From positions 38,114,066 through 38,178,065 of the forward strand of contig CM047429.1 of assembly GCA_026168455.1 (NCBI GenBank): a stretch of 64,000 nt of DNA, given 5' to 3'. This document shows, piece after piece, positions 43,195-54,140 of this stretch. The notes beneath the pieces are model-generated. The model was not told where the DNA came from. It saw only the letters and a program-made list of their open reading frames with translations, and made no database searches. The translations under genes were made by a program, and so were the position numbers. Numbering within the stretch: position 1 is the stretch's first letter; the number at the start of each line of letters is the position of its first letter. The DNA is from Theocolax elegans (Eukaryota; Arthropoda; Insecta; Hymenoptera; Cerocephalidae).

Positions 43195-45540
43195 TATCCT
43201 TCCTAAGGAGTGCTTAATTGCACCCTTTCCTCCTCGTTGCGGTAAATGCTCCAGCAACACGGTCACTTATCCTTCCTAAGGAGTGCTTAGTTGCACCCTT
43301 TCCTCCTCGTTGCGGTAAATGCTCCAGCAACACGGTCACTTATCCTTCCTAAGGAGTGCTTAGTTGCACCCTTTCCTCCTCGTTGCGGTAAATGCTCCAG
43401 CAACACTGTCACTTATCCTTCCTAAGGAGTGCTTGATTGCACCCTTTCCTCCTCGTTGCGGTAAATGCTCCAGCAACACGGTCACTTATCCTTCCTAAGG
43501 AGTGCTTGATTGCACCCTTTCCTCCTCGTTGCGGTAAATGCTCCAGCAACACCGTCGCTTATCCTTCCTAAGGAGTGCTTGATTGCACCCTTTCCTCCTC
43601 GTTGCGGTAAATGCTCCAGCAACACCGTCGCTTATCCTTCCTAAGGAGTGCTTGATTGCACCCTTTCCTCCTCGTTGCGGTAAATGCTCCAGCAATACCG
43701 TCACTTATCCTTCCTAAGGAGTGCTTGATTGCACCCTTTCCTCCTCGTTGCGGTAAATGCTCCAGCAACACCGTCACTTATCCTTCCTAAGGAGTGCTTG
43801 ATTGCACCCTTTCCTCCTCGTTGCGGTAAAAGCTCCAGCAACACCGTCACTTATCCTTCCTAAGCAGTGCTTGATTGCACCCTTTCCTCCTCGTTGCGGT
43901 AAATGCTCCAGCAACACTGTCACTTATCCTTCCTAAGGAGTGCTTGATTGCACCCTTTCCTCCTCGTTGCGGTAAATGCTCCAGCAACACTGTCACTTAT
44001 CCTTCCTAAGGAGTGCTTGATTGCACCCTTTCCTCCTCGTTGCGGTAAATGCTCCAGCAACACCGTCACTTATCCTTCCTAAGGAGTGCTTGATTGCACC
44101 CTTTCCTCCTCGTTGCGGTAAATGCTCCAGCAACACGGTCACTTATCCTTCCTAAGGAGTGCTTTGTTGCACCCTTTCCTCCTCGTTGCGGTAAATGCTC
44201 CAGCAACACGGTCACTTATCCTTCCTAAGGAGTGCTTAGTTGCACCCTTTCCTCCTCGTTGCGGTAAATGCTCCAGCAACACTGTCACTTATCCTTCCTA
44301 AGGAGTGCTTGATTGCACCCTTTCCTCCTCGTTGCGGTAAATGCTCCAGCAACACGGTCACTTATCCTTCCTAAGGAGTGCTTGATTGCACCCTTTCCTC
44401 CTCGTTGCGGTAAATGCTCCAGCAACACGGTCACTTATCCTTCCTAAGGAGTGCTTAGTTGCACCCTTTCCTCCTCGTTGCGGTAAATGCTCCAGCAACA
44501 CTGTCACTTATCCTTCCTAAGGAGTGCTTGATTGCACCCTTTCCTCCTCGTTGCGGTAAATGCTCCAGCAACACGGTCACTTATCCTTCCTAAGGAGTGC
44601 TTGATTGCACCCTTTCCTCCTCGTTGCGGTAAATGCTCCAGCAACACCGTCACTTATCCTTCCTAAGGAGTGCTTGATTGCACCCTTTCCTCCTCGTTGC
44701 GGTAAAAGCTCCAGCAACACGGTCACTTATCCTTCCTAAGGAGTGCTTAGTTGCACCCTTTCCTCCTCGTTGCGGTAAATGCTCCAGCAACACTGTCACT
44801 TATCCTTCCTAAGGAGTGCTTGATTGCACCCTTTCCTCCTCGTTGCGGTAAATGCTCCAGCAACACGGTCACTTATCCTTCCTAAGGAGTGCTTGATTGC
44901 ACCCTTTCCTCCTCGTTGCGGTAAATGCTCCAGCAACACCGTCACTTATCCTTCCTAAGGAGTGCTTGATTGCACCCTTTCCTCCTCGTTGCGGTAAATG
45001 CTCCAGCAACACGGTCACTTATCCTTCCTAAGGAGTGCTTAGTTGCACCCTTTCCTCCTCGTTGCGGTAAATGCTCCAGCAACACTGTCACTTATCCTTC
45101 CTAAGGAGTGCTTGATTGCACCCTTTCCTCCTCGTTGCGGTAAATGCTCCAGCAACACGGTCACTTATCCTTCCTAAGGAGTGCTTGATTGCACCCTTTC
45201 CTCCTCGTTGCGGTAAATGCTCCAGCAACACCGTCACTTATCCTTCCTAAGGAGTGCTTGATTGCACCCTTTCCTCCTCGTTGCGGTAAAAGCTCCAGCA
45301 ACACCGTCACTTATCCTTCCTAAGGAGTGCTTGATTGCACCCTTTCCTCCTCGTTGCGGTAAATGCTCCAGCAACACCGTCACTTATCCTTCCTAAGGAG
45401 TGCTTGATTGCACCCTTTCCTCCTCGTTGCGGTAAATGCTCCAGCAACACGGTCACTTATCCTTCCTAAGGAGTGCTTGATTGCACCCTTTCCTCCTCGT
45501 TGCGGTAAAAGCTCCAGCAACACGGTCACTTATCCTTCCT
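43195..45540. repeat. 73-bp minisatellite, about 32 copies, with 4-unit higher-order repeat
   Basis: The unit starts ATCCTTCCTAAGGAGTGCTT, continues through TTGCACCCTTTCCTCCTCG and ends CAGCAACACGGTCACTT, 73 bp without length variation. Units differ at a few diagnostic sites (GATTGC versus AGTTGC, AATGCTCC versus AAGCTCC, CACGGTC/CACTGTC/CACCGTC). Units 18-29 (44,436-45,311) repeat in blocks of four (292 bp) three times. The minus-strand ORFs of 69 codons are a by-product. The array lies wholly inside the retrotransposon 3' region. Confidence 0.95.
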
Positions 45541-47788
45541 ACATACCGTTCAAAATGTAAACCTATATAAATAATTACAACTCAACTTACCTTGACTCTA
45601 GTAATTCTGTTAATTAGTCATATTTTCTTACTGGTCGCGCAGGTATAAATATATAAGGAGAGTTTAGAATACTAGAAACAAAAAAAAACTAACACTATAC
45701 TCAATGGACATAGGAGAATCTGTACAACAAAACAACGATTGCAAAGAAACGAGAAGAGGAGGGAAAAGAAAGATTTTTAAAATTAATAATTAAAAAAAAA
45801 AGTTTAAAACTTCATTAATTAAAGTAATTAAGTAAAGTGAACTCACTAATAGTATCAATACACATGTCGGACAAAATCATCGATTCAGATTCAAAGTATG
45901 AGAATATTTATAATATTGATTTTAATAAAAAAAAATGCCGAAAATTCGATTAATTTGTCAATTTTGTGGATAAAGTTCAAAATTCAACTATTAATAAAAA
46001 CAATAATAATTAAAATTGTACAATTTAGTATTTATGCCAATGTAGTTCATACTAGTGTTCAATCTAATACTTTTCTCATAAATACTGATTTAAACAAACT
46101 ATGTATATAAAAGAAAAAGGTTTAAAAAAAATAAAACAACACTTATTTTCATACGATTAATTCCATACGATTAATCAAGTTTTATATAGAACTAATAATA
46201 TAAAACCTAAGACAGGCACATTAGAAGATTGTCCCCTTATTTATAAACAATAAGTATGCTAATTGTTTCGAATGGTATAAAAAAAAAACGTACATAACAA
46301 ATAAATTTTAAAATTTTATAAAACAATTCAGGATATCCAATGATAATTGATACAGATAAATAATATTTTTCGCATGTTTATATTACCAATAATACAATGT
46401 GTAGCAAAAAAAAAAATACAAAAATAATATAATTAGTAATAAAATTCTGGTGAATTTATTTAAATATTATTCAAAATAAATATTCTTTCATTGGAAACTA
46501 AAAAGTAAACAAATTCAAACGATTTCTCTTTATATTACTTGAACATAACAAATAAGTTTCTACAGTTGTTAGTTTAAATAAAATCAAGAAAATGACGAAT
46601 ATTTAAACAATTCCTCAAAATATAAAAATAAAAAGAGTGTAAATTAATCATTTTAACGTGAAACAATGGAATTTAGTGAATAAAAACGAACGTTGCTGCC
46701 ACAATTCTATGATACGCAAGCATTGAACAGTTTTGTAACTTCTTGGGTTACTCTGTCGTACCGTTTATTCAGTGTAGTCCACTCTTTCTCCCAAGATATA
46801 GGAGGATGGTTCTACATGGACCTACTTAGCCTACTCAATTTTCGTACTGTCACTTATGTATTGCTTATTTTATTTTTTCATTTGTATCGATTGTATCTTT
46901 TTCTTATGAAACTAAATTAACTATTTCTCAATTATATATTATATTATATTAAAAGTGAATCTTTGTTTATAATGGCTGAAAAGAAAATTCTAAAAAAAAA
47001 ATGTCAAAAAATAATGTGTTCATTTTATTTTGGGGGGGAGGGGGAGCGAAGAAAATCAAATTTTCTTCACTCCTAATCTTTTTATAAAAATATATATAGA
47101 TATATTATTAAGATAGAATGTACTAACATTGTTCACATTGAAGGGAGAACCTATATTGCATAAGAACAAGAAATTTTTTTTTTTTTTTCTCTTCAACAAT
47201 TCGTAATAGTAGAATTATTAATTGAATAAATGTAAAAAAACGGAAACTAATATCTAACTCTTTTCTTTGACTTTTTAGAAAATATATATGTAAGCATACA
47301 AATATTATAGAAGAAAATTGAAAATTTTGTAAAAAAAAAATGTGGCTACGAGAAAAAAAAAATATTAGTAACATATAGTTTTAACATGACTTGATGTATA
47401 CTAAAAATTAAGGGTACAAACTAAAGATAAATAAATTTTTTTTTGTTAACTATAGAAAACACATTTAATAATAATTATACAATTTTTCGGAATATCTATA
47501 ATAAATTGTAATAATAAAACTTTTTTTATTACGTATCTATTTGTATAGGTGAATTATATCAATACTGTTAAACTGTTTGAAATAATGTACTCGAAGTATG
47601 TAACATAATAACAAACGAAGTTGAACTACGAAATAAATAATTGTAATATGGTTTATAAAGTTCACCATAAGAAATAAAGAAAAATTAATCGAAATAATGC
47701 TTATAATTTAAAATTAAGTATGATATCTTATGTTAAGAGAAATAATAATATAATAATAATATTGATCAACGACGAGGGCGTCGTTTTT
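45541..47788 (+). other. 3' non-coding region of the long element, second part
   Basis: AT-rich with many A and T runs and no long ORF except the short candidate at 46,684-46,920. A G-run GGGGGGGAGGGGGAG lies at about 47,031-47,045. Confidence 0.6.
46684..46920 (+). other. 79-codon open frame with a C-terminal hydrophobic segment
   Basis: Open from just after a TAA (46,681) to a TAA at 46,918. The frame has less biased composition than its AT-rich surroundings and ends in FRTVTYVLLILFFHLYRLYL, a possible membrane anchor followed by a short tail. Position (after pol, before the 3' LTR) would fit a relic of an envelope membrane anchor, but there is no ATG in good context, no upstream ectodomain and no motif. 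Chance is the main alternative. Confidence 0.2.
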
Positions 47789-47803
47789 AAAAAGGGGGGG
47801 AGT
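47789..47803 (+). other. polypurine tract of the long element
   Basis: AAAAAGGGGGGGAG followed by T immediately precedes TGTCGCG of the 3' LTR. It is the expected primer for plus-strand synthesis. Confidence 0.88.
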
Positions 47804-48761
47804 TGTCGCGTCCCGACGAAAATTATATTATTATTTTTCGTAAAATGTACTGCGTAGTTTAGAATAAAAATACGGCGTAGAAGACGAACAAAATAAGGTT
47901 GATAAAGAATGATTCTAAGTAAATGCAGTAATATAAAATATAATTTATAAAACTAAGGAACAGAATATTTTACGAGTGTTTCAAACGAAACAGAGACTGA
48001 TACGTAGAGTTGAAGATATTATTCAAAGCCAATACGCATATAAGCGGGATCGCCGATAGTGAGATCGAAACGAAGGGTTACGCAAGAGTTTTTTTTGCAC
48101 TACACTATAAAATCAATGCTCGGAGAAGAACCGGCAATGGGAAACATCGACTAGAAAATTCGAGCATTAGAAGGAAGTAATAAATTAAGCCGTTCTTTGG
48201 ATAACGTCGCAGTATAAAAGGGGGACAGAAAATTCTCCGAATCAACTACGAAGCGATACAGAAAATGCATGGGATTCGATAATTTTTAATTACGCACATC
48301 TAACGGTCCAATCGGGTGCAAGCACAGAAAAATCGAGAACTACTTACACATCTCCATATAAGGCAAAGTGTAAGACAAGGCGAAGCGTAAGACAAGGACA
48401 GATGCATAGGATTTTAGGGTATATAAAGAGGACCCAGAAGAGACCCAGGCACTCCTAAATTTTCATCTAAAGCTTTCGCAAGGCGAAGCTCTGCTGGACA
48501 ACTCTTTGATTTTTATCCGAGGGCGTGGCTCTGCTACTTGAACTTTTAAGTAATACGTATTGAAAATCACAAGAGGAATCGAGACGTATCATTGACATCT
48601 ACAAGCCATAGTCGAGGAACTACGACTTCGACATCTGGAAATCGTCGAGCTCCAACAGCATACACATCTAACGTCGACGCCCGCAGGTCTAGCAGGACAT
48701 TATACGGCAATCTGACACCGCTACCCACGTTCAAGGCGGACCTTCGTTCCTCACCGAATAT

Positions 48762-48809
<48 letters not shown>

Positions 48810-49485
48810 CTATATATTTGGGTACTTAAGGTATATTCTTTTCGGCTATCTATACGCTTGTATTATTCGTAAAGGCAACCTGATATTTTATGTTATTTCG
48901 ATTGCTGAACCAACCGTTTTTCTTTTAAAATAATTATTATTACATACAATTTATTAACTATAATTCATGTTTTAAACGACAACCATTTTTTTATTTTATC
49001 TGCAATTACTTATAATGATTCCTATTTCAATTATTGATTATTAATGTTTATAATAAAATAACCTTGTGTATTTTTTTTTATTCTATAATGTGTTAGAATG
49101 TTCGCCGTACATTTGTTTATTTAATCAAAATTAATCGTTATTCGACTTAAATAATTTTATACAATTGTTAATAAAATAGTGTAAATTTATGTGTTTTTGC
49201 CCATTAAAAAGCTGTAATAATTTAGTTTCACGTGTTCATTTAAAGAAAAACAGCATATTATATTTTAATAAATAATGCATAATTAATACGAAATAAAACA
49301 CATATTATTTTATTTATCCCGCATTATATCCTGCATCTCTACTCTCAAAGTAACTTCGCTCGCTACTCCCGGAGACGTAAGGCTAGTCCTAGTCAAACAA
49401 GAGCGAAAGGAACGCGAATGGTTTATTAACCATTTGCCTTCTTGTAATATTTTTTATAGTGATTAATGCAAGTCTGGACGTGACA
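47804..49485 (+). repeat. 3' LTR of the long retrotransposon
   Basis: Same termini as the 5' LTR. It is shorter because the TA microsatellite is contracted. Scattered substitutions include GCACTACACT for GTACTGCACT near 48,096 and GATTAATGCA for GATTGGTGCA near 49,462. It is followed by CTAT. Confidence 0.93.
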
Positions 49486-49680
49486 CTATACTTGAAAATT
49501 GGGCTCCAGTGCAAAAATTTTTGCGATAAAGCGGACGAGGAGCGCATCACGCGTCAAAACAGGCGCGCCTCATTGGAGACCAAAGAGGCCAGAGCAGCCC
49601 GTCGAATGGAGCAATTGACCGAAAACCAATTTTTTGAAGAGTCTGAAGGGCAGTTATATGGAGCAGGAATCGTTGATTAA
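49486..49680 (+). pseudogene. C-terminal part of the Mutator-like transposase, beyond the LTR element
   Basis: Directly after the 3' LTR the frame encodes YLKIGLQCKNFCDKADEERI, then EARAARRMEQLTENQFFEES and QLYGAGIVD before TAA at 49,678. This is the basic helical tail typical of the family and continues exactly the codon interrupted at 27,910. It shows that the retrotransposon inserted into a transposase gene. The first nine residues read upstream in this frame belong to the LTR. Confidence 0.85.
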
Positions 49681-50295
49681 CATATTAATAGGGTAAGTTC
49701 AAGAAATTTACGATTTTTTGTGAACGAAAACTTTGACACGCGATTTCTCGGATTTCTATTTTGACGATTTTTTCAAATTGGCGAGCAAGATAGGAAAAAA
49801 AGTAAACGTCCTATCGAAATGGGTCGATAGCATTGTATTCAGGATTAAATTCTCCTCTGGGTGAACCTAAAATACCTTAAGAACTTAACATTAACCCGGT
49901 TTTTCAACGATCTGAGGTGAATTTTTTTTTTTAAAATGCATTTTTTTTTAATCTGCGAAAAAATGTTGAATTTTTCACTTTTTGTTGAATTTTCTTGGTT
50001 CACCTAGGAATGACACTATTGAAAATTAAAAATTTCTTTGGTTGTTTTGTTTCAGATGAAAATTGCGACCTGCATCTTGCTCGCCACAGAGAAAGTGCAC
50101 ACTCGAGGCGCCTCCGCAAATTTCTTGTAGCATGAAGAATATCTCATGTGTGGTAATAAAAAAATTTGAGAAAACTCTTCAAATATATAAGAATAAACCC
50201 TAAAAGTTTCATTTTAATCAGACATTTCTTTCCTTCCCAATAAAATCCTCGAAAATATCGATTTTTTGAAGCCTCTAAAGCAGGCTCCCCCCTTA
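49681..50295 (+). other. 3' flank and inner right arm of the Mutator-like element
   Basis: The stretch carries no ORF. The inverted repeat matching the left arm runs 50,262-50,292 (CGATTTTTTGAAGCCTC... CCCCCC). CGCCACAGAGAAAG near 50,080 is GC-richer. Confidence 0.6.
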
Positions 50296-50793
50296 AAGGA
50301 TTTTTTACCTTCTTTCGAATGCCGTTAGGTTTATGGTGCTTTCATATTATTCGAAAAGTTGTAATTATTTTTATAAAAAACTCGTTTTTTTAATTCGGTG
50401 TACCTTTTAAATATCGTCGTGTATCAACAAATGGTAAAGAGAAAATATATTTCTTTTTACGTGAAGAATAAACTTAAATAATTAAAAAAATTAGTTTTTT
50501 TAATTTTTAATGAATTTTGGTTTTAATTTAAATTTATATTTATAGCTTTTTTACTTTAATGATGCTATGAACAATTGTATGATTAAAAAATAAAAGAAAT
50601 TTATTATGAATTTGTTATTTTTTGTATTTTGTTTTTAAAGTATCAAAAAATTTTTAATTTTGTACATATAAGTTTGTCAGTATATTCAGTCAATCTTTAA
50701 AAGGTATAGCAAATTGAAAAAAAGTTGCAACTTTTGAAGAAAAAATGGTAGCACAATAAACCCAATGGCATTCGAAAGAGGGCCAAAATCCTT
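50296..50793. mobile_element. 498-bp MITE with ~44-75-bp inverted ends and TTA duplication
   Basis: It begins AAGGATTTTTTACC and ends with the complement GGCCAAAATCCTT. TTTCGAATGCC...GTTTAT near 50,321 mirrors ATAAACCCAATGGCATTCGAAA at 50,756-50,777, and similarity continues inward past AAAAGTTG. TTA flanks both sides (50,293-50,295, 50,794-50,796), the 3-bp duplication expected of PIF/Harbinger-type elements. No ORF. It interrupts the right arm of the Mutator-like element. Confidence 0.65.
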
Positions 50794-50796
50794 TTA

Positions 50797-50915
50797 TTTA
50801 AGTGGTATAACGTTTTATTTAATTTTTTTCACAATTAGCAAGGAATCAAACACGGGAAAAAATGTAGAGAAACATTTTTTTAAGAGTCAAAAAATGTTAA
50901 AAATAAATATAATAC
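50797..50915 (+). repeat. outer right arm of the Mutator-like element
   Basis: The complement of AATTAGCAAGGAATCAAACACGGG (50,836-50,859) matches the left-arm TGTTTGATTTCCTGCCGATT with few mismatches, and the run GTAGAGAAACATTTTTTTAAG also has a left counterpart. Confidence 0.55.
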
Positions 50916-51266
50916 TAGCTATATAACGCTCGCTTCGATCGCGATTTACACATATTACAGGTATGATGTAACATTTTTATACGATTTATAAATAATGATA
51001 TATTTATAACATATATTTTTTCAAAAAATAAAAATATAATTATAAGTATAAAATATCGTAAGATTACACTTTACAATATTATTTATGGTTGATAAAAGCA
51101 GGTATAATAGTATACTAATATCAGTATATTTTTTATTGTTTTTTTATTTTTTAGAAAAATAAAAACGCTACGTTTTCGCATTATTTGTGATGATTTTTCA
51201 GTTCGATTATAAGATAAGATATAAGATGGGATATATATAATGGGATGAAATTAAATATCCTAAATT
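50916..51266. other. AT-rich spacer
   Basis: Only CGCTCGCTTCGATCGCGAT near 50,927-50,945 stands out, similar to a string at 23,787. No ORF. Confidence 0.4.
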
Positions 51267-51303
51267 TGTAACAGTTTGGTTGCCGCACGGATGTTTATTT
51301 TAA

Positions 51304-51937
51304 CCCATTAAGTCCCAAACGCACAAAATTTTAACGTTGACTTTGACAGCGTATCATTTTAAAATACATAAGGGATTTTAAACTGAAGGTACATATACTT
51401 ATGTTTTTGAGGTCGCTCTTTCGATTGGTGGTATCGAAAATACCGAAAAATAACGTTTAACCTATTATTTTTCAACAAATATAAAAAAAATGCACTTTTT
51501 GGACTAGGATTTTTTTTTCAAACCTAATTTCAACAATGTTCCGAATGTCTAGGCAACTTCTAATGCAAATAAAAAGTGGTCCCGATACTTGTACTTAAAA
51601 AATATGCAGCGAAACATTTCGATATATAGCGTTATCCAATTCAAAATGGCGTCCAAACGACAAATTTTTGTTTCAAATTTCGCAGATTTTTTTCTCGAAA
51701 ACTATAGATTTTCATAAAAATTTCCTAAGAATAAATATGTCTTAGATTTAGTCAAAGAATACTCTCAAATTTTTTCAGATTGATCCGGTACGATTTTTGA
51801 TTTTTCAAAAAGTCAAAAAATCGAAATTTCGAAAAACGTCCTTAAAAAATCTGAAAAAAATTGAGATCTTTCTTTGACGAATTCTAAAACATAAGTTCTT
51901 TCCAAAATTTTTCAAAAGTTTATAGTTTTTGAGAAAA
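51304..51937 (+). repeat. left inverted repeat of piggyBac
   Basis: It starts CCCATTAAGTCCCAAACGCA and ends TATAGTTTTTGAGA. It differs from the right arm at roughly 2-3% of positions by eye. Such long arms are unusual for piggyBac, whose ends are commonly short with internal subterminal repeats. Confidence 0.9.
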
Positions 51938-52236
51938 AATTTGAATGAAAATTCGAAATGAAAGCTTTACATATCAGTGACTTCAACATATCGAATGGAG
52001 ATTAATTTTACGAACTTTGTCAAGGAATTAGAATATAGTTCATAGCTGTAGGTTGTACATGTATTATTGTTACCTTTATGCAAGAACCAAAAAAAAATCG
52101 CTACATTTCAGAATTTCACAACGTACTGCCACTATTCAAATCAAAATAAATTCCTGTCATAAACTTGAGCGTAATTTTTTGTTCATTTTAATTTGAATAA
52201 AATCTCTAATAAGTTTTATATAAAACAGAGAACATA

Positions 52237-53946
52237 ATGTCTAAAAGGAAATCTAATACAGCACCTGTCGACCAACATCGGCCAAATAACTTACATTTCA
52301 ATTCAGTCGAGTATGATGAGCATGAACATTTCGTAAACGGAAGCATTATTCCATCTATTGACTTTGACGACTCTGAACATTCCGATTCAGATGCATCCAA
52401 TATTTATGAGGATGATGATAATTCTGAATTTGATTCTTCTGAGATAATGGATAATTGCGATTCTAACGTTACTGTTCAATCCTATGATAATGTGTATGAT
52501 AGTTACACCAGTTCACAAAAAAAATTGGAAGATAATCACAAGTATGAGTGGATCAAAGGAGAATATAGTCACAATAATACTTTATCAAATGAGCTTTTCC
52601 TTAGTAAAAATAATGTGTCTGCTATATTGAAAAGTACTCCGACAGAATTATTTGAATACTACTTTTCACTGGAACTCAAATCTTACATTGTCAAATGCAC
52701 TAAAATAAATGATTATGATATCTCAGTTACTGATCTAGAAATATTTATTGGTATTATTATTTTTACTATGTATAATAAAAGACTATCTCAGAAAGATTAT
52801 TGGTCCTTAGATCCATGCTTGAGAAGTGAACAGGTGGCGTCTGCAATGAGCCGTAACAAATTTTATGATATAAAATCCAAAATTAAATTCCACGAGCCTC
52901 AAGATCAAAATGATAATGATCGAATTTATCGCGTACGAAAATTTGTAAACATTTTTAGACAAAATTTGATGCGATTTGGAATTTTCGAAACGGCATTGTC
53001 GATAGACGAGATGATGGTGAAATTTTTCGGCAGATCGGTTTTGAAGCAATTTATAAGGGGAAAACCAATAAGATTCGGAATAAAATTTTGGGCTCTTTGC
53101 AGTGCTAGTGGCTACCTCTTCGATTTTGAAATATATTGTGGGAAATCTAATAATAAAGATGAGAAATTATCTAATTGTGCCCTTGGTAGTCGCGTAGTAA
53201 TAAATTTGCTCCAGGTTGTCATAAATACTGTACATCTGCGTAACCGAGATCGATTACACATTTATTTCGATAATTTATTTACGAGCCCCGATCTTCTTGT
53301 TCATTTGAACAAATATGGATTACACGCTACGGGTACCGTTAGAGAAAACCGAGTTGCTGTTAAAAATACAATTAACAAAAAAGATGACCGAGGAAAGTAT
53401 GACGTTCAACATGATAAACATAGTGGCATGAATTTCATAACCGTAATGGACTCTAAACCTGTCTCTCTTTTAACCACTGCTGCTGGAATAACACCACTAG
53501 GTGCTGTGAAACGTCGCCAAAAAGGTGAAAAGCAAAAGAAAGATCTAGATTTTCCCAGAGCTTTTCTAAATTATAATCAATTTATGGGCGGCGTTGATTT
53601 GCACGATCAACGTTGTAATAACATACAACCTATAATAAGGTCTAAAAAATGGACATGGGTAATTTTTTTAAGAATTATACAAACTTCTCTCGTCAATGCT
53701 ACCGTCATATATAATATCTGCACGAAAGATAAGAAAGCTCCAATGAGTACAAAAGATTTTGCTATAAGTGTGAGTAAAACTTATTTGAGCAAATCCGAAA
53801 AACGAAGTAATCATAAAATAGAAAAAAAATTCTTGCAAAGAAAGTGTAGTATTGAAACCTGCAAGACACGAACAAGAAAATTTTGTAACACGTGTTCTTC
53901 GTATTACTGTCAACCATGCTTAGACAAGTATCATACTAATACTTAG
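52237..53946 (+). CDS. piggyBac transposase
   Basis: 569 residues from ATG 52,237, close to the 594 of the classical Trichoplusia enzyme. The acidic N-terminus (SIDFDDSEHSDSDASNIYED) is followed by the DDE_Tnp_1_7 fold: first Asp in ALSIDEMMVKFFGR (Asp257), second in LHIYFDNLFTSPDLL (Asp345), third in FMGGVDLHDQRCNN (Asp454), matching the D-D-D triad of the family. The Cys-rich C-terminus (CSIETCKTRTRKFCNTCSS, then YYCQPCLDKYH, residues 537-566) is the zinc cross-brace that binds the transposon ends. It cuts at TTAA through a hairpin intermediate and leaves no footprint. No stop or frameshift. AATAAA lies about 14 bases past the stop at 53,944. Confidence 0.95.
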   Translation: MSKRKSNTAPVDQHRPNNLHFNSVEYDEHEHFVNGSIIPSIDFDDSEHSDSDASNIYEDDDNSEFDSSEIMDNCDSNVTVQSYDNVYDSYTSSQKKLEDNHKYEWIKGEYSHNNTLSNELFLSKNNVSAILKSTPTELFEYYFSLELKSYIVKCTKINDYDISVTDLEIFIGIIIFTMYNKRLSQKDYWSLDPCLRSEQVASAMSRNKFYDIKSKIKFHEPQDQNDNDRIYRVRKFVNIFRQNLMRFGIFETALSIDEMMVKFFGRSVLKQFIRGKPIRFGIKFWALCSASGYLFDFEIYCGKSNNKDEKLSNCALGSRVVINLLQVVINTVHLRNRDRLHIYFDNLFTSPDLLVHLNKYGLHATGTVRENRVAVKNTINKKDDRGKYDVQHDKHSGMNFITVMDSKPVSLLTTAAGITPLGAVKRRQKGEKQKKDLDFPRAFLNYNQFMGGVDLHDQRCNNIQPIIRSKKWTWVIFLRIIQTSLVNATVIYNICTKDKKAPMSTKDFAISVSKTYLSKSEKRSNHKIEKKFLQRKCSIETCKTRTRKFCNTCSSYYCQPCLDKYHTNT

Positions 53947-54140
53947 CATAAAATTGAAAAATAAACAAAAAAAACAAAAAAAATAATAAAAAAAACAAAA
54001 AAAATAAAAAAAAAACAAAAAAAATATAAAAAAAAACATGATTCTCTCAATCGTCCACCTCCTCGCGGTGAGAATCGGGAAACTTTATATTATAAATAAA
54101 GGCAAAGGGACGTTTACGACGAAAATTTTTTACAGAATTT

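Larger units (their letters stand above)
33612..49485 (+). mobile_element. 15.9-kb Ty3/gypsy-type LTR retrotransposon with tRNA-Gly primer
   Basis: LTRs of 1,766 and 1,682 bp flank gag, a pol of more than 1,600 codons, and a 5.2-kb 3' region without a long ORF. CTAT lies before the left LTR (33,608-33,611) and after the right LTR (49,486-49,489). RT and IN resemble the 17.6/297/gypsy (errantivirus-like) group; the tRNA-Gly primer and the PR-RT insert are unusual. About ten differences outside the TA repeats separate the LTRs at 33,612 and 47,804, so insertion is fairly recent. Gag and pol are intact, so this copy could be active if no envelope is needed. Confidence 0.92.
25850..50915 (+). mobile_element. 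Mutator-like DNA transposon, split by an LTR element
   Basis: Long imperfect inverted arms face each other: left GGGGGGAGCCTGCTTTAGAG at 25,970, right its complement ending at 50,292. Similarity continues outward (TGTTTGATTTCCTGCCGATTGTGAG on the left against an equivalent inverted string near 50,835-50,860) to about 25,850 and 50,915. Between them lies one transposase gene interrupted at codon level by the LTR retrotransposon at 27,911/33,612-49,485. The transposon alone would be about 3.5 kb after removing the retrotransposon, the duplicated unit and the small insertion in the right arm. The exact termini and target duplication are not resolved. Confidence 0.7.

Noticed and set aside
43495..43777. 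Two 69-codon minus-strand ORFs inside the 73-bp array
   Set aside because: They follow from the repeat (73 bp is not a multiple of three, so the ORF cycles through frames) and show no domain.
43195..45540. CRISPR-like regular repeats
   Set aside because: Units are directly adjacent with no unique spacers, and the genome is eukaryotic.
25970..50292. TTAA flanking GGGGGG...CCCCCC as a piggyBac-type target duplication
   Set aside because: Mirror symmetry continues outward past TTAA on both sides, so these bases are part of the inverted arm; the enclosed transposase is Mutator-like, not piggyBac.
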